NCBI GenBank assembly: GCA_039090855.1
Contig: CM077007.1
Span: 17,471,515 to 17,535,514 of the forward strand
Direction: 5' to 3'
Origin: Macrothele yani
Taxonomy: Eukaryota > Arthropoda > Arachnida > Araneae > Macrothelidae
Length of the DNA stretch: 64,000 nucleotides
Made by a program: the position numbers and the translations under genes. This document shows, one piece after another, positions 21,459 through 32,233 of this stretch; positions within the stretch are counted from its first letter, which is position 1, and every line of letters begins with the position of its first letter. The notes below the pieces were generated by a model. That model saw only the letters and a program-made list of their open reading frames with translations. It did not search any database and was not told the DNA's origin.

Positions 21459-22140
21459 AAAACGGTACATTAGTCATATTGAATTGATGTTACTCTGTTA
21501 GTTCACAAATATTCCCAATGCATATTTGAAATCGTATGGAACGAAACAAAGCCGTATTTAAATAAAAATTTTATAATCTTAGCATCTGTCTCTCACGTTA
21601 CGTTCTTCATGTTATTTAAAAGTGCTCAGATTACGCAGTTTTAATATAAATTGATATTGGTAATTAGTAATGAAAATTAAAAAATAATAATAAAAACAAC
21701 GAATCAAATTTTGAAGTTATTTTTTTTCTAGTCCGTTCACCGCTAAGGCCCTTTTTTATTTAGAACTACATCACTGCAGGGTTGGAATCCCGGGAGAGCG
21801 ACATAGTGGTTGGGTTTGTTCGGCGCCCAATCTTTCCTTTCTTTGTAACCATCCGCTCAGATTTTTTCCTAAACATCAAAAATCGTTTATGTTCATAGCG
21901 AAAACGCGGCGAGTTCTTTTTTCCCATAGTATTATACAGGCAGAAAACTTATCACCATTTTGATGGGCCTCGGGCCCAGTAGAAGTTGGGGTCTGTATTT
22001 AACGATGTCCGATAAACTCACTGTGTTTCTAATACGTTTCGTAAACACCTCAGACAAAAACCTACGGAATGTAAAATTTATTCCTTTATATGGAGTTATA
22101 TCACCACCTGCTTTACTTACAGCTTTTTGTTTGGCATGCT
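21459..22140. other. Intergenic DNA
   Basis: AT-rich. No gene or repeat family was recognised. Confidence 0.45.
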
Positions 22141-22149
22141 ATCAGTAAG

Positions 22150-23108
22150 ACTCAGTATCACATGCGTATCAAGTTTATTCCACTCTATGCTCAAAAGATC
22201 CTTTAATTCCACCAAATTTGTTTTTTCTTCTTCGATGCGCTTTCTAACATGTCATAGATTTCTTTTTTCAATCACATTTAGATCGGGTGCATTTGCAGGC
22301 CAATTGAGTTGTGGAACGCAGTCTCTCTCCTGTCCTTCAAACCAATCCAGCACAATTCTAGCTCGATGTACACGAGAGTTTCCATCGTGAAACACAGGAT
22401 CTATTATGTGTCCTTGTTCCCAAAACTGGAAAAATGGTCATAATGCATTTTTTAAAGTGCCACATAATTCATAGATCTCAAACGATTGGACACCTCAATG
22501 AATGGTTCAAATTCCAGCCCTTGAAATACTGCCCGTGTTTTCACACGAAACTTCCACCTCCTTTTTGCACAGCTGTTTGGATACGTTCTGGGTTAAATGC
22601 TTCACCAGCCTTCCGCATGACCCTGGATGGAGCGACCGTCATTGGAATACAAGCACAATCTGAATTCCTCGGACCATGTTATTCGTCGCCACTTTTCGAT
22701 GGCCCAGTGACGACGCTGTTTTGCCCAAGCAATACAATTTTTCTTGTGGACAGTTGTTAACTTCAGACGATCCAGGCAACACGACTGAAAATGTCCAAGC
22801 TATGCAGCTCTCTCCGTAGCGTTCGTTCTGAGACTGGGTCCAGCATTGTATTGTTGAAGCAGTTCTTGACGAGTCTGGAAACGTGCAGCAGTTGTTAATC
22901 GTTCTGAGACTGGTTTACTGGGTCCAGCATTGTATTGTTGAAGCAGTTCTTGACGAGTTCGGAAACTTGCAGCAGTTGCTAATCGTCCCAAACGACTGCG
23001 ATCCCGATTTGTGATCATAGAGCTCCTACCACAGTTAGAATGACCATGTTCTCTGCCAAAAACAATGGCCACCTTTTGCCACTCAGTAACGTCACCTTTA
23101 CCACTCAT
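22150..23108 (-). pseudogene. Tc1-like transposase fossil
   Basis: The N-terminus starts MSGKGDVTEWQKVAIVFGRE at 23108. The following DNA-binding part has a tandem duplication of about 80 bp (22820-22985), so FQTRQELLQQYNAGPS occurs twice. Degraded downstream pieces read NCIAWAKQRRHWAIEKW and WSEEFRLCLYSNDGR (the usual SDES is decayed), then VLDWFEG and LNWPANAPDLNVIEKRN. The final motif approximates the Tc1 'SPDLNxIE'. Many frame breaks make it inactive. Terminal repeats were not located. Confidence 0.75.
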
Positions 23109-23414
23109 AGTTGTTTGTACCTGTAAAAGAAAATACAGATTGCTGCAGATGCTTTAAACACACACCTAACGCATCCACAATTATAATCCAGCAGTTTCAC
23201 TCTCCTTATTAATACAACTTGTTACGTTCATCAAATTTATACTTATGTACATGTTTCAATCGGCACTGCATAAATTTTTGTACCGTGTGTTTATTTAAAT
23301 GAAAAAGGAAAATGACTGAAGATAACTTTCCAACTTGAGAAGTCAGTATGTTTTCATTATGAACAACTTTTTGATTTCCAAAATACATGTTCGAAAAGTA
23401 AAACTGTTTTTTTT

Positions 23415-25549
23415 AGCACGTCTTTTGTAAAAAAAAGATAGTGCTTATGTTATCGGTTTGTTCGTCCGTATGTAGACACGATATCTCTGCAACTAATAGT
23501 CCGATTTGAAAAATTATTTTGCCTTAGGAAGCTTGAAATGTGCGAATAACGATCATTTATTTCGTTTCTCTTACGATGCACAGTTTCGCCGCTAGAGGGC
23601 GTTAATGCAGATGATATCGAATTCAAAATACATTGTATTCCATATATTTGCTTCTAAACATCCAATTCAAAAAATTATTTTACCTTTCGATTCCATTCAT
23701 GTCGAAGATCGTTTCAGGTATAGTCACTTTTTCAAGTTACGCATAGATTGTCCGCTAGGGGGCATAAAAGTAAATTGAGTTTTCCCCGAAATCTCTGCTT
23801 CTAAAGCTCCGATTGTAAAAAACCTTTCTGCAGCGGATACAGCTCCTGATTGGAAATATTTTTCATATAAATTCTAATTTTTGGAAAAAAATGGTTTGAC
23901 CACCAGGGGGGTGTAAGCGTTGATTTCTGCTTCTAATGTATTTGCAACAAAATCTGAGCTAAAATCTCGATTGAAAAAATTCTTCCGTGGGCCGATACTA
24001 CTCACGTCGACAAACCTTTTTGGAATATTTTCTTCTTAAAACAATGCATGGTTTCTCCATGCATTGATACAAAAATAAATATACATCGGCGTAGATGTAT
24101 ATTTTATTTTTGTATCTCTGTTTCTAATGGTCCGATTTGAAAAATTTCTTCTTTGTTGGATAGTTTCCAGTGCGACATGTTTTTCATATAATTTCAAATT
24201 TTTCAAGTAATTCATTGATTTCCGCTAAGGGGAGTATAGGTAAATTGCGCTTTTCCCGGTATCTCTGCTTCTGAAGCTCCGATTTGAAAAAAAAATTCCT
24301 GCACCTGCTACAGCTCCTGGTCGGAAATGTTTTGATTGTAATTTCTAATTTTTTGTAAAATATAGTTTGGCCACCAGGGAGTTTAAGCGTTAATTTCTGC
24401 TTCGTAGGTATTTGTTGCAAAATCTGAGCTTCTAAAAACTCGATTGAAAAAATTATTTCGTGAGCCGATACCGCTCACATCGAAAAACCTCTTGCATGGT
24501 TTTTTCACCAGGGGGCGTAAAGTCATATCTTATTTTTGTCGATATCTCTGCTTCTAAGAGTTTTATTTGAAAAATTATTTCTTTGTTGGAGAGCGTTTCC
24601 GTGGAAAATGTTTCTCGCATAATTTCAAACTTTTCTTAGCGCACAAGTCTGCCACCAGTGGGAGTAAGTTAACGTTTCTGTTTACAGCAATATCTGCCGG
24701 ACTAAAAACCCGATTGAAAAACTTCTTTCTTCGGTCAGATACCACTAAGTGTGCATACTCTGTGTGTGTATTTTCTTTCCAAAATAGTGCACACTTTGCT
24801 GCTAGGGGCCCAAATGCTTATTCTGTTTTTTTCAATATCACTGCTTTTACATGTACGATTTCAAAAATTCTTTCAACACCGGATGTCATTTCCCTTGCAG
24901 AACACTTCAAGCTAGTATATGAAGAATTTTGTAATTCACAGTTCTGTCGGTAGGTGATGTTTCGGCAGTTTGCAGCTGTATCGCTGCTTCTAAAAACGCT
25001 ATTGAGAAATTTCTTCTTTACTGTATGCCATTCGCTACAACAGAGATGTGGAACATTATTATCTTTAAATAAAGGAAAGATTTCTCGCTAGCTGCGTAAA
25101 GGTCGAAACCTTTTTTTTTTTTTTTTTTCGCTATATCTGCTTCCGGGGGATGTATTTGAAAAGTTATTTTCCCTTTGCATAGCTTTTTTCATGACGAATA
25201 TTTTTCGCCTATTTTCAACTTTTCCGTAATGCAAAATTTTTCCGCTAGCAGACGTAGACTTATATCATGTTTCCTTCTATATTTCTCCTTTTAACTGTTC
25301 GATTTGAAAATATCTTTGTCTGTGGTACCTTCCTTGTAGTAATTGTAATTTTTTGTTCTCCATTTGTTAATTTTCTCATCATGCTTTTCAGCCGCTGTTG
25401 GAACTAATTAGATGTTTCTACAAATTTTGTATTTGTGGATGTTTTATCAATTGTTGGAACAAGTTGATTGTATTCGAAACCGGTTCCGTTGATTTTGAAT
25501 AACTTTGATAAATTTGATTTCGCGTCAGAACGGGTTCAAAAGACGTGCT
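23415..25549. repeat. Tandem-array element, copy 1 (~150-bp monomers)
   Basis: It opens with AGCACGTCTTTTGTAAAA then GATAGTGCTTATGTTATCGG, which can fold into a hairpin, and closes with CAAAAGACGTGCT, the inverse of its first 13 bases. Between are degenerate monomers of about 150 bp, each with a form of ATCTCTGCTTCTAA, CCGATTTGAAAAATT and CCGCTAGGGGGCG or CCACCAGGGGGCG. The block past the end (ATTACACCCGAAAATTCGG) is also shared with copy 2 at 60085-62339. The open frames here are repeat artefacts. It is probably a non-autonomous mobile element with an internal minisatellite; its class is unknown. Confidence 0.85.
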
Positions 25550-25560
25550 CATTACACCCG

Positions 25561-26819
25561 AAAATTCGGTATCATCTTTCTTGGTTTTTATATTGTGTTG
25601 ATTTCGTAATTATGTATGAGATTTATATTGCTCCCATTTGTCTTGGCAAATGAGCGTGATCCTCTTGTTCATTTTTACTGTGAAATGTTACTATTCCTCA
25701 AGCAAAATTATGATAATTTCAGTGAAGCAAAATGATGGTTGATTACATCGGTACCAGGTTCAAATATTAAGAGCTAGTTGGAGAAGCCCATTTTTCGTTG
25801 TCCGTAAAGAGGTCTTTTTACAGGTACTTATGCTTTAGAAACATTTTACATGTAATTTTTTTTTCATATGATCAAATTTTTGTGTGCATGGTCGCACAAA
25901 AATTTGATTTAAATAAAATTTAAATACTAGCGCGAGAGAAAGAAAATAATAGCACAAAATTTCACTGAAATTTAAATACTAGCGCGAGAAAAAGAAAATA
26001 ATAACACTGAAAAGATTATCCATGTGAAATAGAAAATTTTTTATAAGAATGATTTCAGGAAGCCCCACTAAATTATTAAAACGATTTTTTTAGGGCTTTC
26101 TGGAATTGTTATTCCCCAAGCCCAGCAGGCTTTCGAAACCTTTCCTATGATCAGGTCCTGTATACACGATCGTTGAAACTACATGCCTGCCGGAAGGTAA
26201 GGATTTAACTGCTTTCATGTTAAATACTTGATTGTAAATGAAAAAGTCCTTAACTGGGTATTACATCTTTTCTCCTTTTACAAGTATGTTCAACTTTTAT
26301 CTTTGCATTATTTGGTATTCAGCCAAATTAAGCTCTTCTTCATTATGATACACTGTTTCATGACTGCTTATGAATAAAACACGATTAACGATTTATTTAA
26401 CTAAGCGGTTTGTTGAATGTTGTCATTTCTTGTTCGGCCACCGTCCCCCACGTTTGATTCGAATGCCGTATGCCATTAAAAAGCTATTCCTTACTTAACT
26501 TCCGCTGAAATTCTAGCACAAACGAACTAGTATACTTGCGAAATGTCATTTCCCGAGCGTGGAATTCGCATTTGCTATAACCAACGCAGTTCAAATGCGA
26601 AAATAATGAAAATGCGGTGTTTCTGTGCCGAAAATGGGTTTCGTATGTGCTTGCCATGTAGTGGTGATGCCAAAAATTTTGTTCACGGACATTAGTTTCT
26701 CTGTAATTCCATAAAAAAAAAAAAAAATTATAAATAAATAAATAAAGCTTCAACAAATTGATTTTTCTATTTTTTAACGCATAAAACAGCTTTTGACTTG
26801 TATTGTAATTTTTATTATA
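25561..26819. other. Intergenic DNA with small local repeats
   Basis: A duplicated segment of about 50 bp (TAAATACTAGCGCGAGA with flanks) lies at about 25920-26010. The inverted pair CAAATTTTTGTGTG / CGCACAAAAATTTG is near 25874-25906. The open frame at 26484-26858 shows no protein features. Confidence 0.45.
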
Positions 26820-26957
26820 CACTGCTGGCCACCCAAAATGCAACACCAAGAAGGACACGAGATAGCAAAGCCAGATTTACTGGACACATAACAACAGATA
26901 CAAAGATGAAACGGTTGAGCTTACAGGCCCGTGCGACTTGCGGAACACGCAGACATC

Positions 26958-27941
26958 AATATTTCGTGTGGCCCCCATGGCTGGCAATAACGGCCGCTAC
27001 ACGTCGCGGCGTCGAACGAAAGAGGCTTTGGATGTGGGCTTAGTGTATGTCGGTCCAACCGGCTTCCACACGTTGCCACAGTTCATCAGGCGTAGCCGCG
27101 GTTGGTGATTGCCGGGCCACTCGGTTGCCGATCAGCGACCAGACGTGTTCCATGAGCGACATATCGGGAGAACAGGCGGGCCACGGCAGCAGTGACACCT
27201 GGTGGGCCATGAAGAATTGTTGCGCGATGCGTGCCACGTGCGGGAGCGCATTGTCCTGTTGAAACGTGGCCGCTGGTAGGTCCTGCAGGTAAGGGAGGAC
27301 TACAGGCTCCAAAACGTCGGGGATGTAGCGGTGGCTGTTGCGTGTACCGGAGATGCTTTCCAGAAGGGTGCGGGTGTCATATCCAATTGCGCCGCAAACC
27401 ATAACGCCAAGTGACAGACCGGTATGGCGATGCACAATGCAGGCGTCATACAGTCTCTCGCCGCGGTGCCACCACACGCGGATCCGACCATCGTGGTGTT
27501 GCAGGCAGAAGCGGGATTCGTCGGAGAAGACAATATCGTGCCATTCCGTAGTCCAGGTGCGGCGTTCAACGGCCCACTGCCACCGCACTCGCCGGTGATG
27601 TAACAGCAATGGTAATCGGAGCAATGGGCCCCGCTGCTGCAGATGACGTCGAACGGTACATGCTGACACAGGTTGTTGCGCAACACACCCTAATTTCTGC
27701 GCTAACGTTCGTGATGTGGCGGTGCGAACCGTCAATGCCCGCCGCACAACATGCCGGTCCTCTCGTTCGGGGGTGTGCCGCGGCTGCGGCAATCGCTCGC
27801 GTCGGTCCGTCCGTCCCTCCTGCACCCACCGAATCCATACTCGCCTCACTGTGGCTGGATGTCGACGGGCGCCGATGTCCCGGTACGATAAACCGCTTTC
27901 GCGATAAGCCACTCTTCGTGCTCTGTCGAACTCCGAAAAAT
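26958..27941 (-). pseudogene. Tc1-like DD34E transposase, one nonsense codon
   Basis: The reading continues from the start MPRRRIRQSFQHV (about 28197, beyond the SINE) through SYRDIGARRHPATVRRVW, TPEREDRHVVRRALTV, DIVFSDESRFCLQHHDGRI (Asp 1), GVMVCGAIGYDTR, TFQQDNALPHVARIAQ (Asp 2) and SPDMSLMEHVWSLIG (Glu, 34 residues after Asp 2). A TAA ends it at 27040, but the frame stays open for about 28 more residues to HGGHTKY, the usual C-terminus. The DDE triad is intact. The SINE in the N-terminus and this late stop are the main lesions. Confidence 0.88.
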
Positions 27942-28155
27942 GCCGCCCCGGTGGCGCAGTGGTCTAAGCGATGGCCTCTGATCATTCGTCCGAAAGAGGT
28001 CCGGGTTCGAATCCCGGTGAGGCATGGATGTTGTGTTTGTCTTACGGCACTGGCTCTCTCCCTTCCCTGGAACCAGTGACCCTAAATTAGGGACGGGCGA
28101 CTGCTTATAGCCCATTGAGTTGCTCACGGTGGTCGTTAAACCTCCAATAAAAAAA
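27942..28155 (+). mobile_element. SINE1 copy inside the Tc1 element
   Basis: Full-length with a short A-rich tail. The flanks GAACTCCGAAA and AAACTGCGAAA look like a slightly diverged TSD. The homologous uninterrupted site is at about 59538. Confidence 0.88.
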
Positions 28156-28439
28156 GCAAACTGCGAAACGTGCTGGAATGACTGTCGTATTCTGCGACGA
28201 GGCATCAGGAAGCTTACCACGCACAGGTCCGGAAGCACAACACGCTTCCACTACTTTCACCCCGCCTTCTGTGCACCCTTCTTATAGTGCTTCTCGGTGG
28301 CGTGTCGGGCGCACATGATTTGCATATGCCCTGCAATGCTAATCGTTTGCATGTCCTCTCGCGGGCAACGCATGCTGCGAATTTCAGGCCAATCGGATGC
28401 TTCCTTCTTGGTGTTGCATTTTGGGTGGTCAGCAGTGTA

Positions 28440-29019
28440 TATGTACAGTATATACTCAAAAGTAAGAAGCATATTCAACGGGAGTCAAGAGCTAGAAAAA
28501 AATTAATGTAAACAAGCAGAGAAGAACATGCAAGAATGCAGAAAGTTTTGAAAATGCTGAGGTTTCTTTTTCAAGGCACAGCATTAACTCATCTCTACAA
28601 AGACCTAGTCGAAAATGGGTTTCTGCTATGTCATAAATGTTAATCAGGCAAAGGACCACACAAATCAAAAACCACCTTTTATACTCTTAAAGGTGGAATT
28701 ATTAAGAATTCAAATTTAGTTTCTCACCTTTATGACAATACTTCGCCTGACCCACAACGACTCATCGTTCACAAGACCAGGAAAACTTAGCACGGACACA
28801 ATGATTAAAAAACAATTAAATTTTTGGCAATATCCGTGAGACTTGTTGAGACTTTAAACAAATAATAAAGAAAAGTTCCAATATGTACACAGTATTGTAA
28901 AAATGCTTTACCTAAAAGAACAGGCTCAATAAAATGAACCAAACGCCAACAAACAAACGCCACGGAAGATCCCCGGGCCTCAAAGCACGCTACCAGAACA
29001 AATGCCAAAGTTTTCGGCC
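28440..29019. other. Intergenic DNA
   Basis: No gene or repeat family was recognised. TACAAAGACCTAGTCGAAAA near 28597 resembles a short piece of the RT-element arm (CAAAGACCTAGTTGGAAATG at 4096), and the surrounding 28555-28650 may be a diverged arm remnant. Confidence 0.35.
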
Positions 29020-29025
29020 TTAAAA

Positions 29026-29660
29026 TGCCAAAAGCAGTTTGGATTCCAAAATATCCACATATTTCAATCCATTCAATGTGCCATCAACAATGTGCAGACT
29101 GCCAACACCACTGGTAGAAATACAGGACCATAACATCACCGAACGTGGGTGCTTGATTATTGGCTGGGTGCAGTATGCCTTATACCTTTCACCAGCCCGA
29201 CTATGTACATAATTATTTCCATTATTAGCGGAAATAGTGACAGTTGTTTCATCACTGAAAATAACATTTTTCCGTTCATCAGCCGTCCAATTGTTGTGTG
29301 CCTTGGCCCAAGCAATTCTTTTGAGCTGTTGTTGTTCAGTAAGGAAAGGTTTCCGTGCAGCTTTTCGTGCAGTCAGTCCATTTTCTTGTAGCCTACGACG
29401 AACTGTACGTGCAGATGCAATAATACCTACTTCATGCTCCCACTCATTTTTTAAATCAGTGGCTGTTTTAAACTTTGATTTGAAGGAACGACGAATCAAC
29501 ATGCAATCATCACGTTTAGTCCACAGCCTTGGTCAACCTGTTCTTTTTCTGTTTCCCACACATCCAATTTCTGCAACTCTTTTAATAGTGCGCAAAGACA
29601 GTGGAATGATCACAGCCACATTTAACAGCAATATTGGCACCGTGTTATCACCAATGGACA
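29026..29660 (-). pseudogene. Tc1-like transposase, N-terminal two-thirds
   Basis: On the minus strand a degraded start leads into RTGWPRLWTKRDDCMLIRRS, then ASARTVRRRLQENGLTARKA and NVIFSDETTVTISANNGNNY (Asp 1), HPRSVMLWSCISTSGVGSLH and LNGLKYVDILE. It ends before the second Asp, where similarity stops. This is a third Tc1 lineage, distinct from the MPRRRIR families. Confidence 0.8.
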
Positions 29661-29669
29661 ACTAGAGAA

Positions 29670-30337
29670 GCTCATTAGTTCCATGCCAAGAAGGTGCACT
29701 TTGTTACTAAGAAACCGTGGTTATACAATTAAATATTAAAGCGTATTTTGCTTGTTGGTAAGTTATTTCAAATGTTCTGCAAGTTTCAATAATGTAGTGT
29801 ACAGTAATTTTACGTTAAATGCATTGTACACTAATTTCACAAATTCCACTATTTTTTGCTTTTTATGACTAGATGCTGTACTTTTGCTTGTAACTTCACT
29901 TCTATTACTGGTAATAACATTCTGTTAAAATATTTGAATTCAGCATAAAATTTCCTTTAAAATGATGTTGATGTTATGATATGTATTCCTGACTTTACCA
30001 TTACGCTGTATAAGTTGACTTCAAACATCAAAAAATAACTTTCGGTCTACTAGTGCAAGACTTATGGCCATGATTGTGTGTGTGTGTATATATATATATA
30101 AAATATATATAAATTTTGTTTAATAAATATATAATATTAAAAACATTAAATATAGAAATGTAAAATAATGTGTGTGTGTGTGTGTGTGCATTATGTAAGT
30201 AATATACGAAAATATATAAATAAATACAGTAGGGTGTCGAAAATTTGAACTAATTGGGACCACTTGTAGTTCGGATTTTCGTTGTGTTCGGATTATCTAG
30301 TTGGGGTGTTACAAACCGGTGGAAGTAGTATAATTTT
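29670..30337. other. Intergenic DNA with TA/TG microsatellites
   Basis: TG and TA runs lie at about 30076-30112 and 30169-30189. At 30230-30330 a CAGTAGGGTGTCGAAAATTTG start and TTCGGATTATCTAG look like a decayed pogo/Tigger-type terminus, weakly supported. Confidence 0.4.
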
Positions 30338-30818
30338 TTGAGGCGTGTTTGCGTGGTCCACCTTGAGACCCTCTTGTACCTACTGAGACTACCGTCACAG
30401 CACAAGGCAATGTTGATGTATATACTCATCGACCACCTACAGCCGTTCATGGTCACCCATTTCTCAAAGCAGGACGCCTTCTTTCAACAAGACTACGCCC
30501 GGTCTCATTGCTCTAGTTTGGTTGAAGGAGCAATAGGAAGAAACTAACAGAATATGAAAGCAAAAACAAATAAAAAACACTCAAATGACCCTCTCACTTT
30601 ACGGATTTGAACCCAATTTGGTATCCGTGAAACGCAGTGGAGTGATGAATTAGATCCCAAAATTTATCATTAGCAACTCTTGGCGCTTTACGGGCGGCTA
30701 TCCTGCAATTTTGCGCCACAATACAACCCGAACGTGTCCAACATCTGGTAGGGTCCACACTACGACGTCTTGTTGCTATTGCGAGGGTGAAACGTGAGCC
30801 CACTCGTTATTAGACGGA
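30338..30818 (+). pseudogene. Decayed Tc1-like transposase, C-terminal part
   Basis: One frame gives IDHLQPFMVTHFSKQDAFFQ then QDYARSHCSS, which matches the Tc1 'FQQDNAPCH' region with Asn replaced by Tyr. After frame breaks the tail reads LATLGALRAAILQFCATIQP then ERVQHLVGSTLRRL, like the C-terminal helices of Tc1 enzymes. Strongly decayed. Confidence 0.6.
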
Positions 30819-31282
30819 TGTGTATGATGCATTCATTGTCCGTTCAATATACAGCGTTATTAAAACTAACGAAATACACAGTTTCAGCATTTCATTAAAC
30901 CAAACTACGTAAGATATTGACACTCACGATGCACCGTTCCATCATCAATAGTAATGATTTCATTACATATGTAGATGGCGTCACTAAAAAATTATACGTA
31001 TGCACCGTCACTAGATCAGTCGGGCAAGATGGCCGGAAAGTGCGAGGCTCTTGATTGAGTAACATATTAAATTTATTTCTAAAAATGCTCTTTCATTTTG
31101 AAAATTTGTTTTAGATAGCAGTTTCGTCTGATAAACTGCTGAGCAAACAAAAGAAGATCCTGAGTAATAATTTTCTTTTCGAACTGAACGCTAAGAACTA
31201 CTTTTCATAGCGGAAGTATCTTCATAGTGGTACACTCTTAGGCTGACTCGCAGTTCAGAAGGAACCTCATTCACTTCCCCTG
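30819..31282. other. Intergenic DNA
   Basis: Nothing was recognised. Confidence 0.5.
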
Positions 31283-31506
31283 AGCCGCCCCGGTGGCGCA
31301 GTGGTCTAAGGCGCTGGCCTCTGATCATTCGTCCATAAGGGGTCCGGGTTCGAATCCCGGTGAGGCATGGATGTTGTGTTTGTCTTACGGCACTGGCTCT
31401 CTCCCTTCCCTGGAACCAGTGACCCTAAATTAGGGATGGGCGACTGCTTATAGCCCATTGAGTTGCTCACGGTGGTCGTTAAACCTCAAATCAACAACAA
31501 CAACAA
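31283..31506 (+). mobile_element. SINE1 copy with CAA-repeat tail
   Basis: Full-length. The tail is (CAA)n instead of poly(A). TSD CACTTCCCCTG at 31272-31282 and 31507-31517. Confidence 0.95.
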
Positions 31507-31517
31507 CACTTCCCCTG

Positions 31518-32065
31518 TCCAACCCGTCCCATTATTGCTTCTTATCAGTGTGCGTCAAGAATTGGAGATATTAGTTAGGAGAAATAATACGTCTCTTACT
31601 ATACGAATATCCCCTAAAACTGGTCAAGTCTATCCTTCCCAACTATCAAGTTCAAACATTCACTTTATTTAAAGCCAAAGAAAAGGGTTACATAAAGAAA
31701 CACTCACATGGTGTCTAATTCAACATAAAGAATAAAAATTTGATATATATATAGAAGGAAGATATATTTACAATATGCACAATAATTACAATATAAAACT
31801 CCTAATGAGAATTCAGTGGACTTTTCACACTTATCAGACATTTGAATTGTACAATCGTGAAGAAATAAAAGATTACAATAGAGAGCAGTTGTTAAACAGT
31901 GAGATGCGAAAAGGCATTATGGATCCGGAACCATCCAGAATTAAAGAACCAGATCTTCTAGAAAGAGCCCAGAGTGGTAGAGCGAGTAGCAGTCGTAAAT
32001 TCCAATTGCAAGCATTGTGACTGTATTATTTATTGTGATTGCAATTGTGATCGCTCCGCTGTGCG
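31518..32065. other. Intergenic DNA
   Basis: An 81-residue frame at 31775-32020 has no recognisable features. No repeat was recognised. Confidence 0.4.
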
Positions 32066-32069
32066 CAGA

Positions 32070-32185
32070 TCGAAGCATATATGATCCTTCATCTTAGCGG
32101 CACGCCAGCAGAAAACGAATCCCCTGAAGAAATAGCTCGCGTGCCGCTAAATTGAAGGAGCATATGTTTCGATTTGCGAGTTTCA
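32070..32185. repeat. Hairpin repeat with ATCCTTCATCTTAGCGGCAC arm
   Basis: GATCGAAGCATATATGATCC and its continuation CTTCATCTTAGCGGCACGC pair with GCGTGCCGCTAAATTGAAGG and AGCATATGTTTCGATTT, around a loop holding CGAATCCCCTGAAGAAATAG. Related pieces lie at 33826-33905 and 34150-34215, beside tRNA-like SINE sequences. Confidence 0.8.
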
Positions 32186-32233
32186 TCTGAGTCACAAAAT
32201 GCATTCTCTGTTTCTCGCAAATCGAAGCATATA

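Larger units (their letters stand above)
26820..28437 (-). mobile_element. Tc1-like transposon (CACTGCTGGCC family), nearly full length
   Basis: Inverted termini CACTGCTGGCCACCCAAAAT and ATTTTGGGTGGTCAGCAGTG are each flanked by TA, the expected 2-bp target duplication. Apart from a SINE1 insertion at 27942-28155 the element is collinear with 58401-59821. It carries the transposase described at 26958-27941. Confidence 0.93.

Noticed and set aside
23415..25549. Coding gene in the array region (open frames at 24184-24420 and 24567-24953)
   Set aside because: The frames fall across degenerate monomers, are not conserved in copy 2, and show no domain.
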